DNA of 64,000 nucleotides, taken from Lethocerus indicus. Taxonomy: Eukaryota > Arthropoda > Insecta > Hemiptera > Belostomatidae. The DNA is taken from assembly GCA_019843655.1 (NCBI GenBank), contig JACDQD010000003.1, positions 8,558,925-8,622,924 of the forward strand, in the 5' to 3' direction. The position numbers were made by a program, and so were the translations under genes. Shown here one piece after another: positions 52,801 through 64,000 of the stretch; the stretch's first letter is position 1, and the number at the start of each line of letters is the position of its first letter. Below the pieces are notes generated by a model. It ran no database searches. It saw only the letters and a list, made by a program, of their open reading frames with translations, and had not been told where the DNA came from.

Positions 52801-55800
52801 ATTTTTTGCCAACAAACAGAACGCATATATTTATATTTGCATACCATTTACGCAATTGGTAGAATGTACTTAACATAATAAATTTAATTTAGTTAATTTT
52901 AAAGGCATAACTCCTAATTGAAATGTTATCGAAGTTAATCTTAGTATATTTGTTGAGGCAATTCAGTGGTTGCGAGGTTCAGTCTATTAATAGGCCATAT
53001 TAATTTCGCTCGATCTTTCCGTTCCTCTCCATCTGCCTCAGTTATTTGTATACTCAGGCGCATTTCCAGTTCTCCTTCGGGAATGACCTTTCGCGTAGTG
53101 GATTTGTGATAATAATTTTGTATTTGCATATGTGAAGAGGCGCCGGTTTTCGGCCTTTTCAGTTTCTTCTCCGACTGCCATTATAAAATTTGGACTCGAG
53201 CGAGAACCCCCCAATTCGAAGCAAAATGGCGAGTCCAATTTCGGTTAATCGCTGGCCGACTCTGACCCTTCGCCCCCCAAAACGGCGTTATGTTCATCTC
53301 CGAAATTTCCCACGGTGACATCCCCCCCGTTCGATTTAATGGGTTCTTCGACTCCTGTTGTCGAGCATCGCCGGGTTTTTGCAGCCCGCAAGAAACCGCA
53401 GGCTCCTCGCCTGCAGAGAAAAAAAACCCTTAAAATATTCCGCCCCGTAGCCTGTAATAATAATCGATTGATTGCTCGCCATGGAAAATTATATTCACAG
53501 CGGGTTGGCCGACTGTTCAATTATCTTGAACAAGGTGAACGCACCGGAGCTATTAAGCGTAATTTGAATCTCTTGCCTGGGAGAGACCGGCAGAGCTGTG
53601 GAAATTCGGACGGGGAGAAATGTAGGATGAAATTGATTTCTGACGTATATTCCCGAACGTTTTGAACTTGTCCGACACGGATTTATACGAAATATCTAAC
53701 TTCATGATACAATCTCTGTTATCCTCAAGTACCAACAAGTTAAGCAATGATTTTATAATGCCCGTCTCTATAAACACTTGGCATGTATTTAATTCTAACT
53801 TTATCTTATTTTGCGGAATTACATCGCATTAGTAAATGATCATTTATTAATCAATATAGCAATTGCAAGCTGATATCGATTAAAAGAATCGAGTGGGCCA
53901 ATAATTAATTACGAGTTCCTTGCCACATGTTTGCGCCTCTTCTTGCTTCTCGGCTGATTGGGTAAAACGCCATAAAAATTGGGTCAATGAAGTGCTATTT
54001 CAAGGCATTATTTATACAATATAAGAGAAAATGATGTAAATGGTCTTCGGTTAATAAATGGAGGACAAAACAATATATATAAAACTATGTTTAAACACGG
54101 TTTATAATTATGTATTACTTATTCATAATAATAATAATGAATAATAAATTGCGATTTGTTCAGTGATTCTTGCGGATTGATGCAGAATCCTCTTGTAATT
54201 ATATATTAAATGTGTGCCTCAAAATAAATACACCTAACGTAATATTGATAAGTGTGTTAATCATTTCGAAATGAAGAAAGAACTAAAAGAGATACGACTT
54301 ATTTGGCATTTAAATATAATTTAATTTGATAGTATAAGCCTTGATCCGAACCGGATAAGGGAAGTGTTCCACCGGATTTATGTCAACGGGGTTTTCGATT
54401 CCACTCGTCACCAATATACCCGATGATTATAAGTTCTCGTCGGTCTAATCGGCCCCTCATCTCACCCGGTCTTCAAATTAACCCGGGGGAAATTGGCCCT
54501 GATGTATATTAGAATAATCCCAAGAATATTTGAACTGATCCATCCCTGTTGAAGTGGGTAATTTCTTTGTAAGCTTTTCGGCGCAATTTGAGGGGAGGTT
54601 AATCGCTATCGGGAATATCCAAACCCATCTGCTAGTTATATAATGAGTACTACTTTTACCGACTAATCAGTGTCTGAAATACCATCGTTCGTGCCACCAC
54701 CTTCAGTAGCGTTTCACTGCCGTAATATTGCGGCGATATTGCCCGACAAGATAGCCCAGCTGCAACTAAGGTGCGCCCCACTTATCTATTATGCAGAAGG
54801 TACGGACCTGAAGAATCCGACCTCTCGGTAGTGAAGACCGGAGCGGGTAGACCCGCACGACCTGCAAATAAATCATTCGTATTCCAATCGAACCTCGATC
54901 TGCCTGACGGATAAAATGTCTTCATGGCCCGAATTTTATCGATCTGACTGCAATGGAATATCCAAGGTTCAAGCCCGGTCAGCCACCCCTTACTGAATTT
55001 TTTGACAAGATAATGCCATTCAAAATATATCTATGGGTTTTATTTTAGTCTCATCATTTCTGAGATTGTTTCCAAGTAAAATTTTTTTTACAAGTTGTTA
55101 TAAAACTGTCTAGTCCATAGTTGACTGCCATAAACTCTAGAGTTTGATTTATAAACAGCAATATTCTTTGGTAATAGAGAGAATTATTTCTTATTTGTGT
55201 TTTCAACTTTGAAAATACATGTGATGTTTTGACTAAATCAGCCTACGAAATCGGAGAGCTAACCGACTCCAACATCTCAATTTCCCGATGGCCGGCGACT
55301 TGAATATATTCTCTGAAAATAAATTTCACATTAATTACGGGTAAATAAACATCTGTTTTATCGATTGATGCGGTATGCGTACATAATAACTCTCCGCGTC
55401 TGAAATTCCTTCACTGATGAACATTAAATTACAAGGTTAGTATTGGCTCGCTTGGTTGCCGACGGGCCGCACGTGAGTCTCATTTATTTATGGGCCAACT
55501 TGAAAATCTTTTCATACAATATGAACACAGTCTTGAATTGGGGAAGAAATCGTTCTTCTATTAATGCCTCCCGATTTGCACTAGTGTGTCGGGCTAGTAA
55601 CTTGTTAGTGATGGGATAAAATAAATATTTCTCGCACATTTTCCATACAAATAGATTTATTTATTGATACTTTTGTGGCGCGGTAGCAACTATTATGTAT
55701 TCCCTTGAGTGTTTAGAGACTAGCTCTAAGGATCACTTGAGAGAATTGACCACTTCATAAAATTTATATGCGGGAACTACCACCTGGCAATTTACTTGGC

Positions 55801-57966
55801 CAGTTTTCAAAATATTATTCGTACCAGCCGTTCCCTTTTTCGCTTAAAAATGGCGATGTTCTGTACCTATATATATTCGACTATTGTTCACCTACGCGAA
55901 ATCGGCCTTACGATTTGAAATCCCGATAGTTGTGAAACTGAAATTTGCATTGGCAGTAATAAGTACGGCCCCGACTGTCCGGTTTACTCGCCCTTCGCCT
56001 CTTAACGCTTCGTCTCCCACTTCTCCAATTTTGACGTTAACGAGCGGATTTATTTTTCTCCTCTGTAAACTTTTCTAAAAATATACCGAGGCTGTCAGTG
56101 CCTGTCTGTTGGTCTTGCTTGCTTCCACGCCTTGTCACATCGGGTTCACGCTTCGCTGTTTGCCCCGAGTTCAGTTACAGTGCCGCGCCGGGTTATATTT
56201 TTAGCCACGCCGAGGATGTTTAGTTCGGACACGATATAATCTCCCCGGACAACCTGGCTTTCTTACATCGATGACGGTTATTATCAGTATTTGCGCTTAA
56301 TAGCCCGTTAATAACAAATCCGGCCTCATATAGACGTTACTCGTTCGCTTGTGGAATGTGAATATCTAAGTGTGTAGGCTCTTAAGTGCGTATAATTATG
56401 TATTTAAAGGTAGGATATTTTTTAACACCTTTCTCACCTATTATCATTTTAAAAATTCCAGGCAATAGGTATTACTTAATAATTTTAGTTTCTTAGTTCG
56501 GTGGATAATTTCAGTTCTTACTGCAAAGTGGACACGATTTAATTCCTATTATATACAACAAACAAAAAATAATAGGTAAAAAACGTTTAAGTATTGAGTA
56601 TTAAGTAAGATAGTATTGAAACATTGTGGCCCTACCAAACATATAGAGTGAATACCCACATTAGATTATTAACCAGATACGTGATTTCAGAAGACATATT
56701 TCTATATTTTCTCATTTTACTGTTGTAATTCTTTATGGTTCTTCTGGTTGTTTTCTAAGGCGTATACTATAATAGTACTATTAAAAAGTGTAGTAGCTTC
56801 AGAATTATACCGTTTATAATTTAATTATATTGGTAATATTCGGTTTGGTATAAAACTGATGAACTGAAGATGTAACAAGGATTGTTATTCGGAGGATAAT
56901 TTATTGGCCTACTTTAAAATTCTTGCCCGAGGCACTTATGATCCACTTACCACCAGGCGGTGAAATTATTAGCTACTAAATCAGAATGATGAGATTGTTT
57001 GGCGCTAATTTATTTTTCTTGTTTTTTTATTTATTTACTAATGAAGGAAATATAGTAAAACATAGAACAATATGTACTAAAAAATGTCGAAATGGGTCAA
57101 CAACTAACCAAGAGTTACGGACTAAACGTCCGCTAAAAATAATATCCCGATAAGATTGAAGATAATAGCCTGAGTTTCACCCACTGTCGCCTATATTTTT
57201 GGAAATAATCTGCTATATAGCTATTTTTTCCTTTTGCTGAATTGTTGTGAGGGTGGAGGACGCGCTTCCTCCCGCCGTGGTGAACCGGACGTTGCCCAGA
57301 TATATGCGGTCTATTAATAGACATTTAATACGCCGACCAGATGGTTTGAGTCCCACTTCCTGAGAACCGCCCCCCCTCATTATTTCATGTCTGCGGTCGT
57401 TAAATGATTGATGATCGCAGCAGGCTCCAATAAAGATTTCGAAAAGATCCATTTAGGGGCAGTCGAATAGTCAATAATACTTCGGACTCAAGATTAAATT
57501 TTACAAGTTCAATTACTTACACAGTCATACTAATTTCTAATTTTTCGATTACCATTTTTGTTATCACATTTTATTTTCCTCCATCAGTAATAATGAACGA
57601 TACGAAATCGATCGAAAAGTCTAGAGTTATTTAAATATATTTTAATATATTATCTTCATGTTATGTGCGTCTGTTCACTGTCATCCTCAACGATAAGTTT
57701 GTTTAATAAGAATAAATCGTTCTGAAAAGCTCCTTAAACATTCGCTCGTTAAAAACGATTCCAAATTTCTGGTCTACTAAAATACCTATCTTATATTTCT
57801 GTTCGAAGAACAGGAGGACGGAAATCCTTCGCCGTCTTGCCTCCATATCGGGTAATTGGATTACAGGAGCAATTAGTGACAAGCCGGGATCGTGTCGTTA
57901 TTTGTAGTACAAGATAGATCGTGTGGGCAGGAAGGAGGGAGCCGCCAGATGAATGGTATTGGTTCG

Positions 57967-58060
57967 ACCGAGCGGGACAGAGAGGGAAAGAGCGAGACGG
58001 AGGAAGCGAGAAGTAGAAGAGCAAGAAGGAGACGGAGCGAGAATTAGTGAAACGGAGATA
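57967..58060. promoter_or_regulatory. GA-rich, GAGA-type tract
   Basis: About 95 bases are almost pure purine on the + strand, with many GAG and GCGAGA words but no simple unit. GAGA-like tracts are common in insect promoters and Polycomb response elements. The regulatory role is inferred only from composition. Confidence 0.3.
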
Positions 58061-59032
58061 GTAGTGATACAGTTAGTGCCGGTGTTTTAACTCAGCCAGT
58101 TGAGTCGGTCGCTACCCGCGGCCCCGCCGTACCACCTTCCACCGCTATTACTTTGATACGCTCCATTAACCCTTTTAAAAAGTATACTACACGATTTTAG
58201 TTTTCTTTTTAGTCCAATTTGCTCCCCGTTTGAAGCTTCCGTGGAACTTCACTGGGGTTATCAGTCAAAATTGATTTCGAATTTCTTCACCGGTTTGAAT
58301 CCTCGAATAAATTACTAGAGATCAGTCAGACAACGCCCTTTTATATTATCTTATTAACTACCGGTTATTTAATACTTGATATTTTGTTTTTATACTAGAT
58401 CACCACGGTGTTATGAGGCGAAAGGTCTATAATGGGACCATAATATTTAGATGTCATTGGAAATATTAAATATTAATTTTTCTTAAGGAATTTTATGAAT
58501 ATGTAGTTATTTGTACTCATTTTAATCTACCATTTTCCCTTTGCCGTCAAAGGCGTAACAAAAGCGGTTGTGAACGCCAGCACAATTATATCTCTGAAAG
58601 TCTTATTTTATTGAGCCGTATGACCCAGACGTTTCGAACGGCGTCAAAATAATTTCTCAAACCGGAATCAGGCTGTCATTGGTTGTTAGCGGTCTTCGGG
58701 CGCAACAATAGGCTTCGATCCGCCGATAATTGGCTAGCACGAATTTTTCGCCCGCTTATTTATCAGGGCGACATATGCCGGGCGACGAAAACCAATTTTC
58801 GGTATGATATATCGGCCGGCCGGGAGGCGACACTCCCCCCGTACCTCTCCCTAATAAACCCCGAACAATGCCCCTCGTCTCGTAGCCGCCCGGTTACGTA
58901 GGAGCGCTCCCAAATGCCCGCTTATTATAAACCATTGTGGACGTATATAGGCGGCCGGCGTATATAATCTGCAGTCCCGTACGGCATAATGAGCGGGTCG
59001 TTACGTCGTGAAATAAAGAGACGGGGATATAG

Positions 59033-59044
59033 TGAGAGAGGGAG

Positions 59045-59087
<43 letters not shown>

Positions 59088-59096
59088 CAGACAGAG
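59033..59096. repeat. GA-rich microsatellite
   Basis: (GA)n with about 14 perfect central units (59049-59076) has imperfect flanks. It lies in a GC-rich patch of the intron. An open frame across it only encodes Arg-Glu repeats. Confidence 0.92.
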
Positions 59097-60178
59097 AAAA
59101 AAAAATACAGCGACTCCTTTATATGTCGTCGGCTGGGCCCGGGGAGTCTCTGGGCTCGCCCACGCCGGCCACACTAATGATCGTTAACCTGTGATCGGCG
59201 CGACAATATACGTTTGCCGGATCGTTTGGCTGCACTTAATTGTGCAATAAATCGATTTGTTTCGCGGCCGAGGAAGGGCGATCCACTACCGTTTTTCGCG
59301 TTTGAATGGGGGCCGTATTTCAGTTTCCCCTACCGTTTGAGCGCTGCATACCCGTCACCGGCTAATTTGTTGGCTTTGATCTGTTTGCTTTGTTGAACTG
59401 CAGTAGCGATCGTAGATTATACGATCGAAAAATAACGGGTCTATTAGTTTCCCATTATCTATATTACACTTGTTTAGGGGATTAGATAATTTATGGACAA
59501 GAATAATTTAATTAATTTCATGGCTTTAGTAGACCGTCAAACTTTCATACGAATCAACTGTTCGTACATGATTAAATGTATTATTATTTCGTATAATGAG
59601 CTACTCACGTTGGATAATTCATATTCCCCCCCTTAAATAGATATACATCTTAATTCAGAATTGCTCCCTATTCGAAATAGTATAAATATATTCAATATTT
59701 AAGCACGTATATATTCAATGTACGTTCATTTCGAAAATTTGCATACGAAAACATGAATACTGGTTTTTCTGATGCTCGTTTCTAGTCACGCGATACGTTT
59801 TGAAAAACTCGATTTAGAAGTCTTATATTACTATTATGTATTTACTATATTCGCAGTAAACAAAGAAGGAATTGTTGTTTAACAGAATTAGAGGTTTTAA
59901 CTGTTCATTTTAAATTTTGATTCAAACAGCGGAATTAGGTGCACGATACTGATCCGTTTGACATTGTCTGTAAAAATGTCCTGGATATTCGTAGACTTTG
60001 CCCCTCTTGGAGCTTCTGTTTTCCATCGATTGTTTCCTATCTCAGTTAACCTGTATTGGGTTGTCGAGGCCTCTGGCATGATTTCTAATAATCGGCATTT
60101 CTTGACATCATTAATACGTCAACATTCTTATTGTGATCTTCAGTGCTGGGCCTATAGTCAGCCTAAACTTAGATTTGA

Positions 60179-60212
60179 TCTCCTTGAGCACACTGCGGTT
60201 TGCTCAAGGAGA
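60179..60212. repeat. Perfect 12-bp stem hairpin
   Basis: TCTCCTTGAGCA (60179-60190) and TGCTCAAGGAGA (60201-60212) are perfect complements around a 10-base loop. It is too short for a typical pre-miRNA unless flanking pairing extends it, which I do not see. It has no terminator role in this eukaryotic context. Confidence 0.75.
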
Positions 60213-62200
60213 CGAGTTTCAAGTGCAAATAATAATAATAATTTATAAGAGCCGTCAATCGACCTGAAGATAAGACGGTGTTGAGCCGCCAAGGTCAATT
60301 TTCAGTTTCATCGAAATGAATTTCTTTTCTTGGGTTGCTGTTCAAACAGTTGGACCGTGAAACCTTAGCTTCCAGAGTTTCCTTCGGGTTTCCCGTGGTC
60401 CGGATACCGTGGGTTAAAAATGGCTGATTATTAATATACACCACACCTACAATTGTACTATAAAGATGGTTTATGCTAAAGTATCTCGTGCGAGGGGGCA
60501 CGGTCCCTTCTCGTGAGGAACATTGAGAAGTGAGAGTCCAACTGAAACCCATTGGGAATTCTAAATGGGAGCCTGGCATCGGATCGCCCGGTCTTCGGTT
60601 GTTTTGCTAGCTAAGTATAAAACTTGAATTCCGCGACATTTCAATGAACGCCGTCTAAATGGAGGCGACAAACACTTGTTGCTGCACCTTTTACGAACCG
60701 AACTGGATCTATAAATATTGAGTAATGATAATAAATATTCCGAAGATCCGAAGAGATTTCCTCAACGTTACGTTTCTTTACAATGGAATAATTCATGTCT
60801 TTGGCTACATTTATTTCTGCCTTCTGTCCACTCACTAAAATAAATTTTCCATCGACGTATGAAAATTTAACAGTTGTATCTTTCAGTAATAAATAATTAA
60901 TGGCTTTTATTGATTAGCTTTGTTTTTTCCTTTAAATTTATGAACTTATATTTATGAACTAGAATATTTGTTTTGACTTACCGGAAATCGTGAATATCGG
61001 AATTGATGATCCAAGTGTCTCAAATTCGGATACCAGAATCTTAATAAAATCTTGAACGCCTGAAATTCAACAAATAACGATCCGCTCGGAAGTCCGAAGG
61101 AGGATATTTCAAATATCCCCGAAAACAAATTTTTTATTCATATTACTACCGAAGTATACACTTAAGTAAAAAAGGTGTGCTTGTTCGGAGTACACTAGTT
61201 GGCCGTTAATAACACTGGTAACTGTAAATTGAAAATCGACGAAAATTATTCGACGGCGGTCTCTGAGCTCGGGTACTCGGTGCTACCGCTAATAAACCTC
61301 AGTCCCATTTTATTTTCCAACCACTTTCATATTATACCTTTTAGGAGAGTAGTTTGAGCTCATGTTTATGTATGCGCGAATGTTTGATGCGGTGTGTTTA
61401 CCATACTCTTTTGGTCGAGAGTTGGCAACGAAATTGAGGTTCAACTGGGGGCAGTTCTAATTACACGTTCTTGGTTATCCATATAATATTATAAGTGTTA
61501 ATAAAAGAATATAATTGCTGTTGATATGTTCGACAGTATTTGTAACCTGACAAACATTTGTTCCACATTTTGATTATTAATTTAAGAAGGACATATATAG
61601 AGGAACATACTATTATTTTGTGTGACTAAAATATGACACTCTGATACCTAAACATAATCTCTCTATTTATTTATACATTATGCAGTAAGAGATCTCCAGA
61701 ATAGAGAAGGTGTCTAGAGATTGTAGTGTTGTTGCAATGGGGCTAATCTCGGTGAGCTGTTCCTGTTCTAGCGGTTAACTGGATACCGGATGGGTTCTCC
61801 GTGACCAGAGGTTGGCCCCCCCTGGGGCGGCCCCGCTATTGAATCGTCGGCCACTTGTTAACGCGTTATTTACTGTCCAATTAGCGGGACCCAACCTCCG
61901 ACACGACGAGGTACCGCCCGGTTTTGTATTTGAAAACTAAACTCCCGGAATGAAGGTAACCCGTCGGGAGGAAATAGACCGCGCTTTCACTTTTGGAATT
62001 GTGAAATTCACGTTGCATATTTGGAATAGGTGTGGATGTGGGTGTTACATATTTATAAATTAATCGCACTTTTCTGTGCTCTCGAGAAGGGACAGAGGGA
62101 AGCGAATGAATCATCCGGTCGGCACCCCCCCCCCACTTCTACAGCGTACTCTGAAAAATCAACAAGTTAAAATACAGTTATATCATCCCTCTTATGATCT

Positions 62201-62371
62201 TGTGTCTCCCGTTACTTATTTGGACCGGTTTTACTAGCCGGTATCAGCTTCGCGCCATCGTCGGGATCCTTCCCGACGAACAGGAGCTTCACTAACACAC
62301 TGACAGAATACTACCGATGAAGAGAAGCCGAAACCGGTCTAGCATAGGATCAAAGAAGTGAGAGGAGACGC
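62201..62371. mobile_element. Second foldback MITE-like element of the same family
   Basis: The right arm (about 62315-62371) contains AGCCGAAACCGGTCTAGCA and AGTGAGAGGAGACG, the complement of the terminal sequence at 2312. The left arm from 62201 (GTCTCC, then GGACCGGTTTT and GCTTCGCGCCATC) is more diverged. The centre carries its own 8-bp hairpin, CGTCGGGA/TCCCGACG (62259-62278). It is shorter than the 2312 copy and non-coding. Confidence 0.7.
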
Positions 62372-64000
62372 CAAATATAATGGTATGGACGGGGGAACCT
62401 CCGCATAAATGCCTCAATCTAATATTTAACGTTCAATCCTTACACAACCCCTTTTTATTTTTATTTATGTAGGTTAATACACTGAAAGTTGTAACAGGTA
62501 CTGCACTCGCCTTAATCATAGCTCCGGTGTCTTAATAGTTGTCGTTTTTCAACGCTGAATTCGTGACTTGGGTGCGCGAGTCAAGGCTGAACTTGATTGT
62601 TCAATCCTGCATTGGACTTCGGGTCGTTCCTATTTTATACCTGCGTATCGAATTCGAAGTAGGCTTTGTTCATAACGGTTATTCGACATAATGCTTACTG
62701 GTTTATGGTTGACCGAATACTCTATTTTGCTATTCGAGTCGTGGATTCACTTGTTATTATTATTATAATGTAGTTCCACTACTTATACTCTGTCGAATCT
62801 TACGGTTATTAGTGATGAAGAATTAGGCAGGTTGACCGTTTTGGACAAATTACATCCGAGATATTGTCTCAGTATAGTCTCTGTCTGTTATCCAGGTTTG
62901 TTAATGTGATGATTCTTTGACCATATATCTTCAGTCCTATAGCCCGTCCTGACCACCCTTACATCAATTGTCCTTGGTCGATTCCAAAGGCTTTTACGGC
63001 TTACGGCTTGGAATGGCTGGTAAATTGTGCCAAATTGGTCGATTGCCAATTTTGACCATTTGGGCAGGTTTGGTACGTGCGCAACTGTGCCGGACTACCA
63101 ATGACCAAAAAGACCTGTAGATCGACTCCACACCTAAGAGTCAACGCGGAGTAGCACAACTGTAGAATTGATCGGCGATTATTCTATTGTAGTCGACGAT
63201 CGAATGTGATAAACCGTTGAATCTATAAATTATGTATATATATAATGCGCGACGGTCGACATCTCGTGTTATTGATTTAAATATCATATAATATATAACG
63301 GAAGATTGGCGGTCTGTTTGATGCTACTGTTACAAGGAGGCTGACAGGTGGGGACCGCGATCAAAACACTCTTTCTTCGGTCGTAATCTCGGATCGGTCT
63401 GTTCTGCCCTCTGAAAGGCGGCTGCTCATCAATCAACTCCTTCTGCCGAAGCACAAGGCCGCTTTGTAATTGACGGATGAAAAAAAAATTAGCGGAATCA
63501 AAAAGAAAAAAGGAAAAACACTGAAAACAGACCGGCGCGCCTTTCCGACGCTGCGTAAATCAACTCCTTCAATCGTTAAAACCCGTACTAGGATTTAACA
63601 GATTCGTTTATCTTATTACGACTCACGTGACGTTTCTAGGCGGCAACTCATTTTATGCGAGTAACGGAAAAAATGTATAATTAAAAAGTGGAATTGCAAA
63701 GTCGAGGTCACTCAGGGATGAATCAAGTGATTCCTAGGCTCATAATACCCCACCCCCGGGCGGGCATTTTTTGGTCCTGCCCAATTCATATTGTGAATTG
63801 CGAAATCTTTTATTCAGAACTCGGACCCGGGCGACTTGGCAAAGTTAAAGTTGCCGATTATCCTTTCCGTCTGTGTGACTTGCAATTGATTATAATTGGT
63901 ATTGCGCGCGTAGGAGCGGACGGGGCGAGCATAATTAAGACTGTGGCCTGTACATCACTTGTATCTGATTCATAAGTAAGCGACTGTGATTGAATAACTT

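Larger units (their letters stand above)
37220..64000 (+). other. First intron of the PKG gene, extending past the window end
   Basis: After the donor at 37220 no open frame with PKG cyclic-nucleotide-binding or kinase motifs was recognised to the end of the window, so this is read as intron of at least 26.7 kb. It contains GC-rich patches (about 39180-39480, 40050-40310, 42390-42640, 44760-45090, 47400-47540, 50370-50640, 53200-53450, 57800-58140, 58660-59170, 61780-61990), GA-rich DNA, one foldback element, short hairpins and candidate ratchet splice points. Open frames here are short, mostly without ATG, and show no recognisable domain. A small exon under about 100 bases could be missed. 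From 47 to 57 kb I see only simple AT-rich and GC-rich alternation. Confidence 0.6.

Noticed and set aside
54966..54983. GGTTCAAGCC resembling a tRNA B box
   Set aside because: No matching A box or acceptor stem at the right distance, and the flanks do not pair as a T stem.
1..64000. CRISPR arrays, operons, retroelement or transposase genes, rRNA
   Set aside because: No regularly spaced repeats, reverse-transcriptase or transposase motifs, or rRNA-like sequence were seen on either strand.

Overview
The window looks like nuclear DNA from an arthropod, probably an insect. Long AT-rich non-coding DNA is broken by GC-rich patches, CpG does not look depleted by eye, AT/GT/GA microsatellites are scattered through it, and there are foldback (MITE-like) elements and eukaryotic splice signals. 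No bacterial or viral gene organisation is visible. The arthropod call rests mainly on the general look of the non-coding DNA and is an inference.

Only one convincing protein-coding segment was found: a first coding exon on the + strand at 36936-37219. It encodes the N-terminus of a type I cGMP-dependent protein kinase (PKG; PRKG1, 'foraging' in insects), of the beta-like isoform. It carries an initiator Met, a leucine-zipper coiled coil and the autoinhibitory RTKRQAISAEP segment, and it ends at a GTGAGT donor at about the position where vertebrate PKG isoform-specific first exons join the common body. The cyclic-nucleotide-binding and kinase exons were not found and should lie beyond base 64000, which implies a first intron longer than 26.7 kb.

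Layout: 1-36822 is upstream flank, or introns of longer 5' isoforms. It holds a 313-bp near-perfect foldback element at 2312, a decayed relative at 10186, microsatellites and GC-rich or GA-rich patches. A possible 3' splice site at 36821-36822 precedes a 113-nt leader and the PKG exon. From 37220 to the end is intron, with back-to-back 3'/5' splice signals at 46011/46012 (very good match) and 38561/38562 (good match). These fit recursive-splicing (ratchet) points. A third member of the foldback family lies at 62201-62371.

How the parts fit: the exon would supply the dimerisation and autoinhibition module of one PKG isoform, GA-rich stretches may mark regulatory DNA, and ratchet points would help remove the long intron. 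I did not find a clearly new biological system. The recursive splice sites, the Cys-x-x-Cys insertion in the PKG N-terminus and the foldback family are the points most worth a second look.
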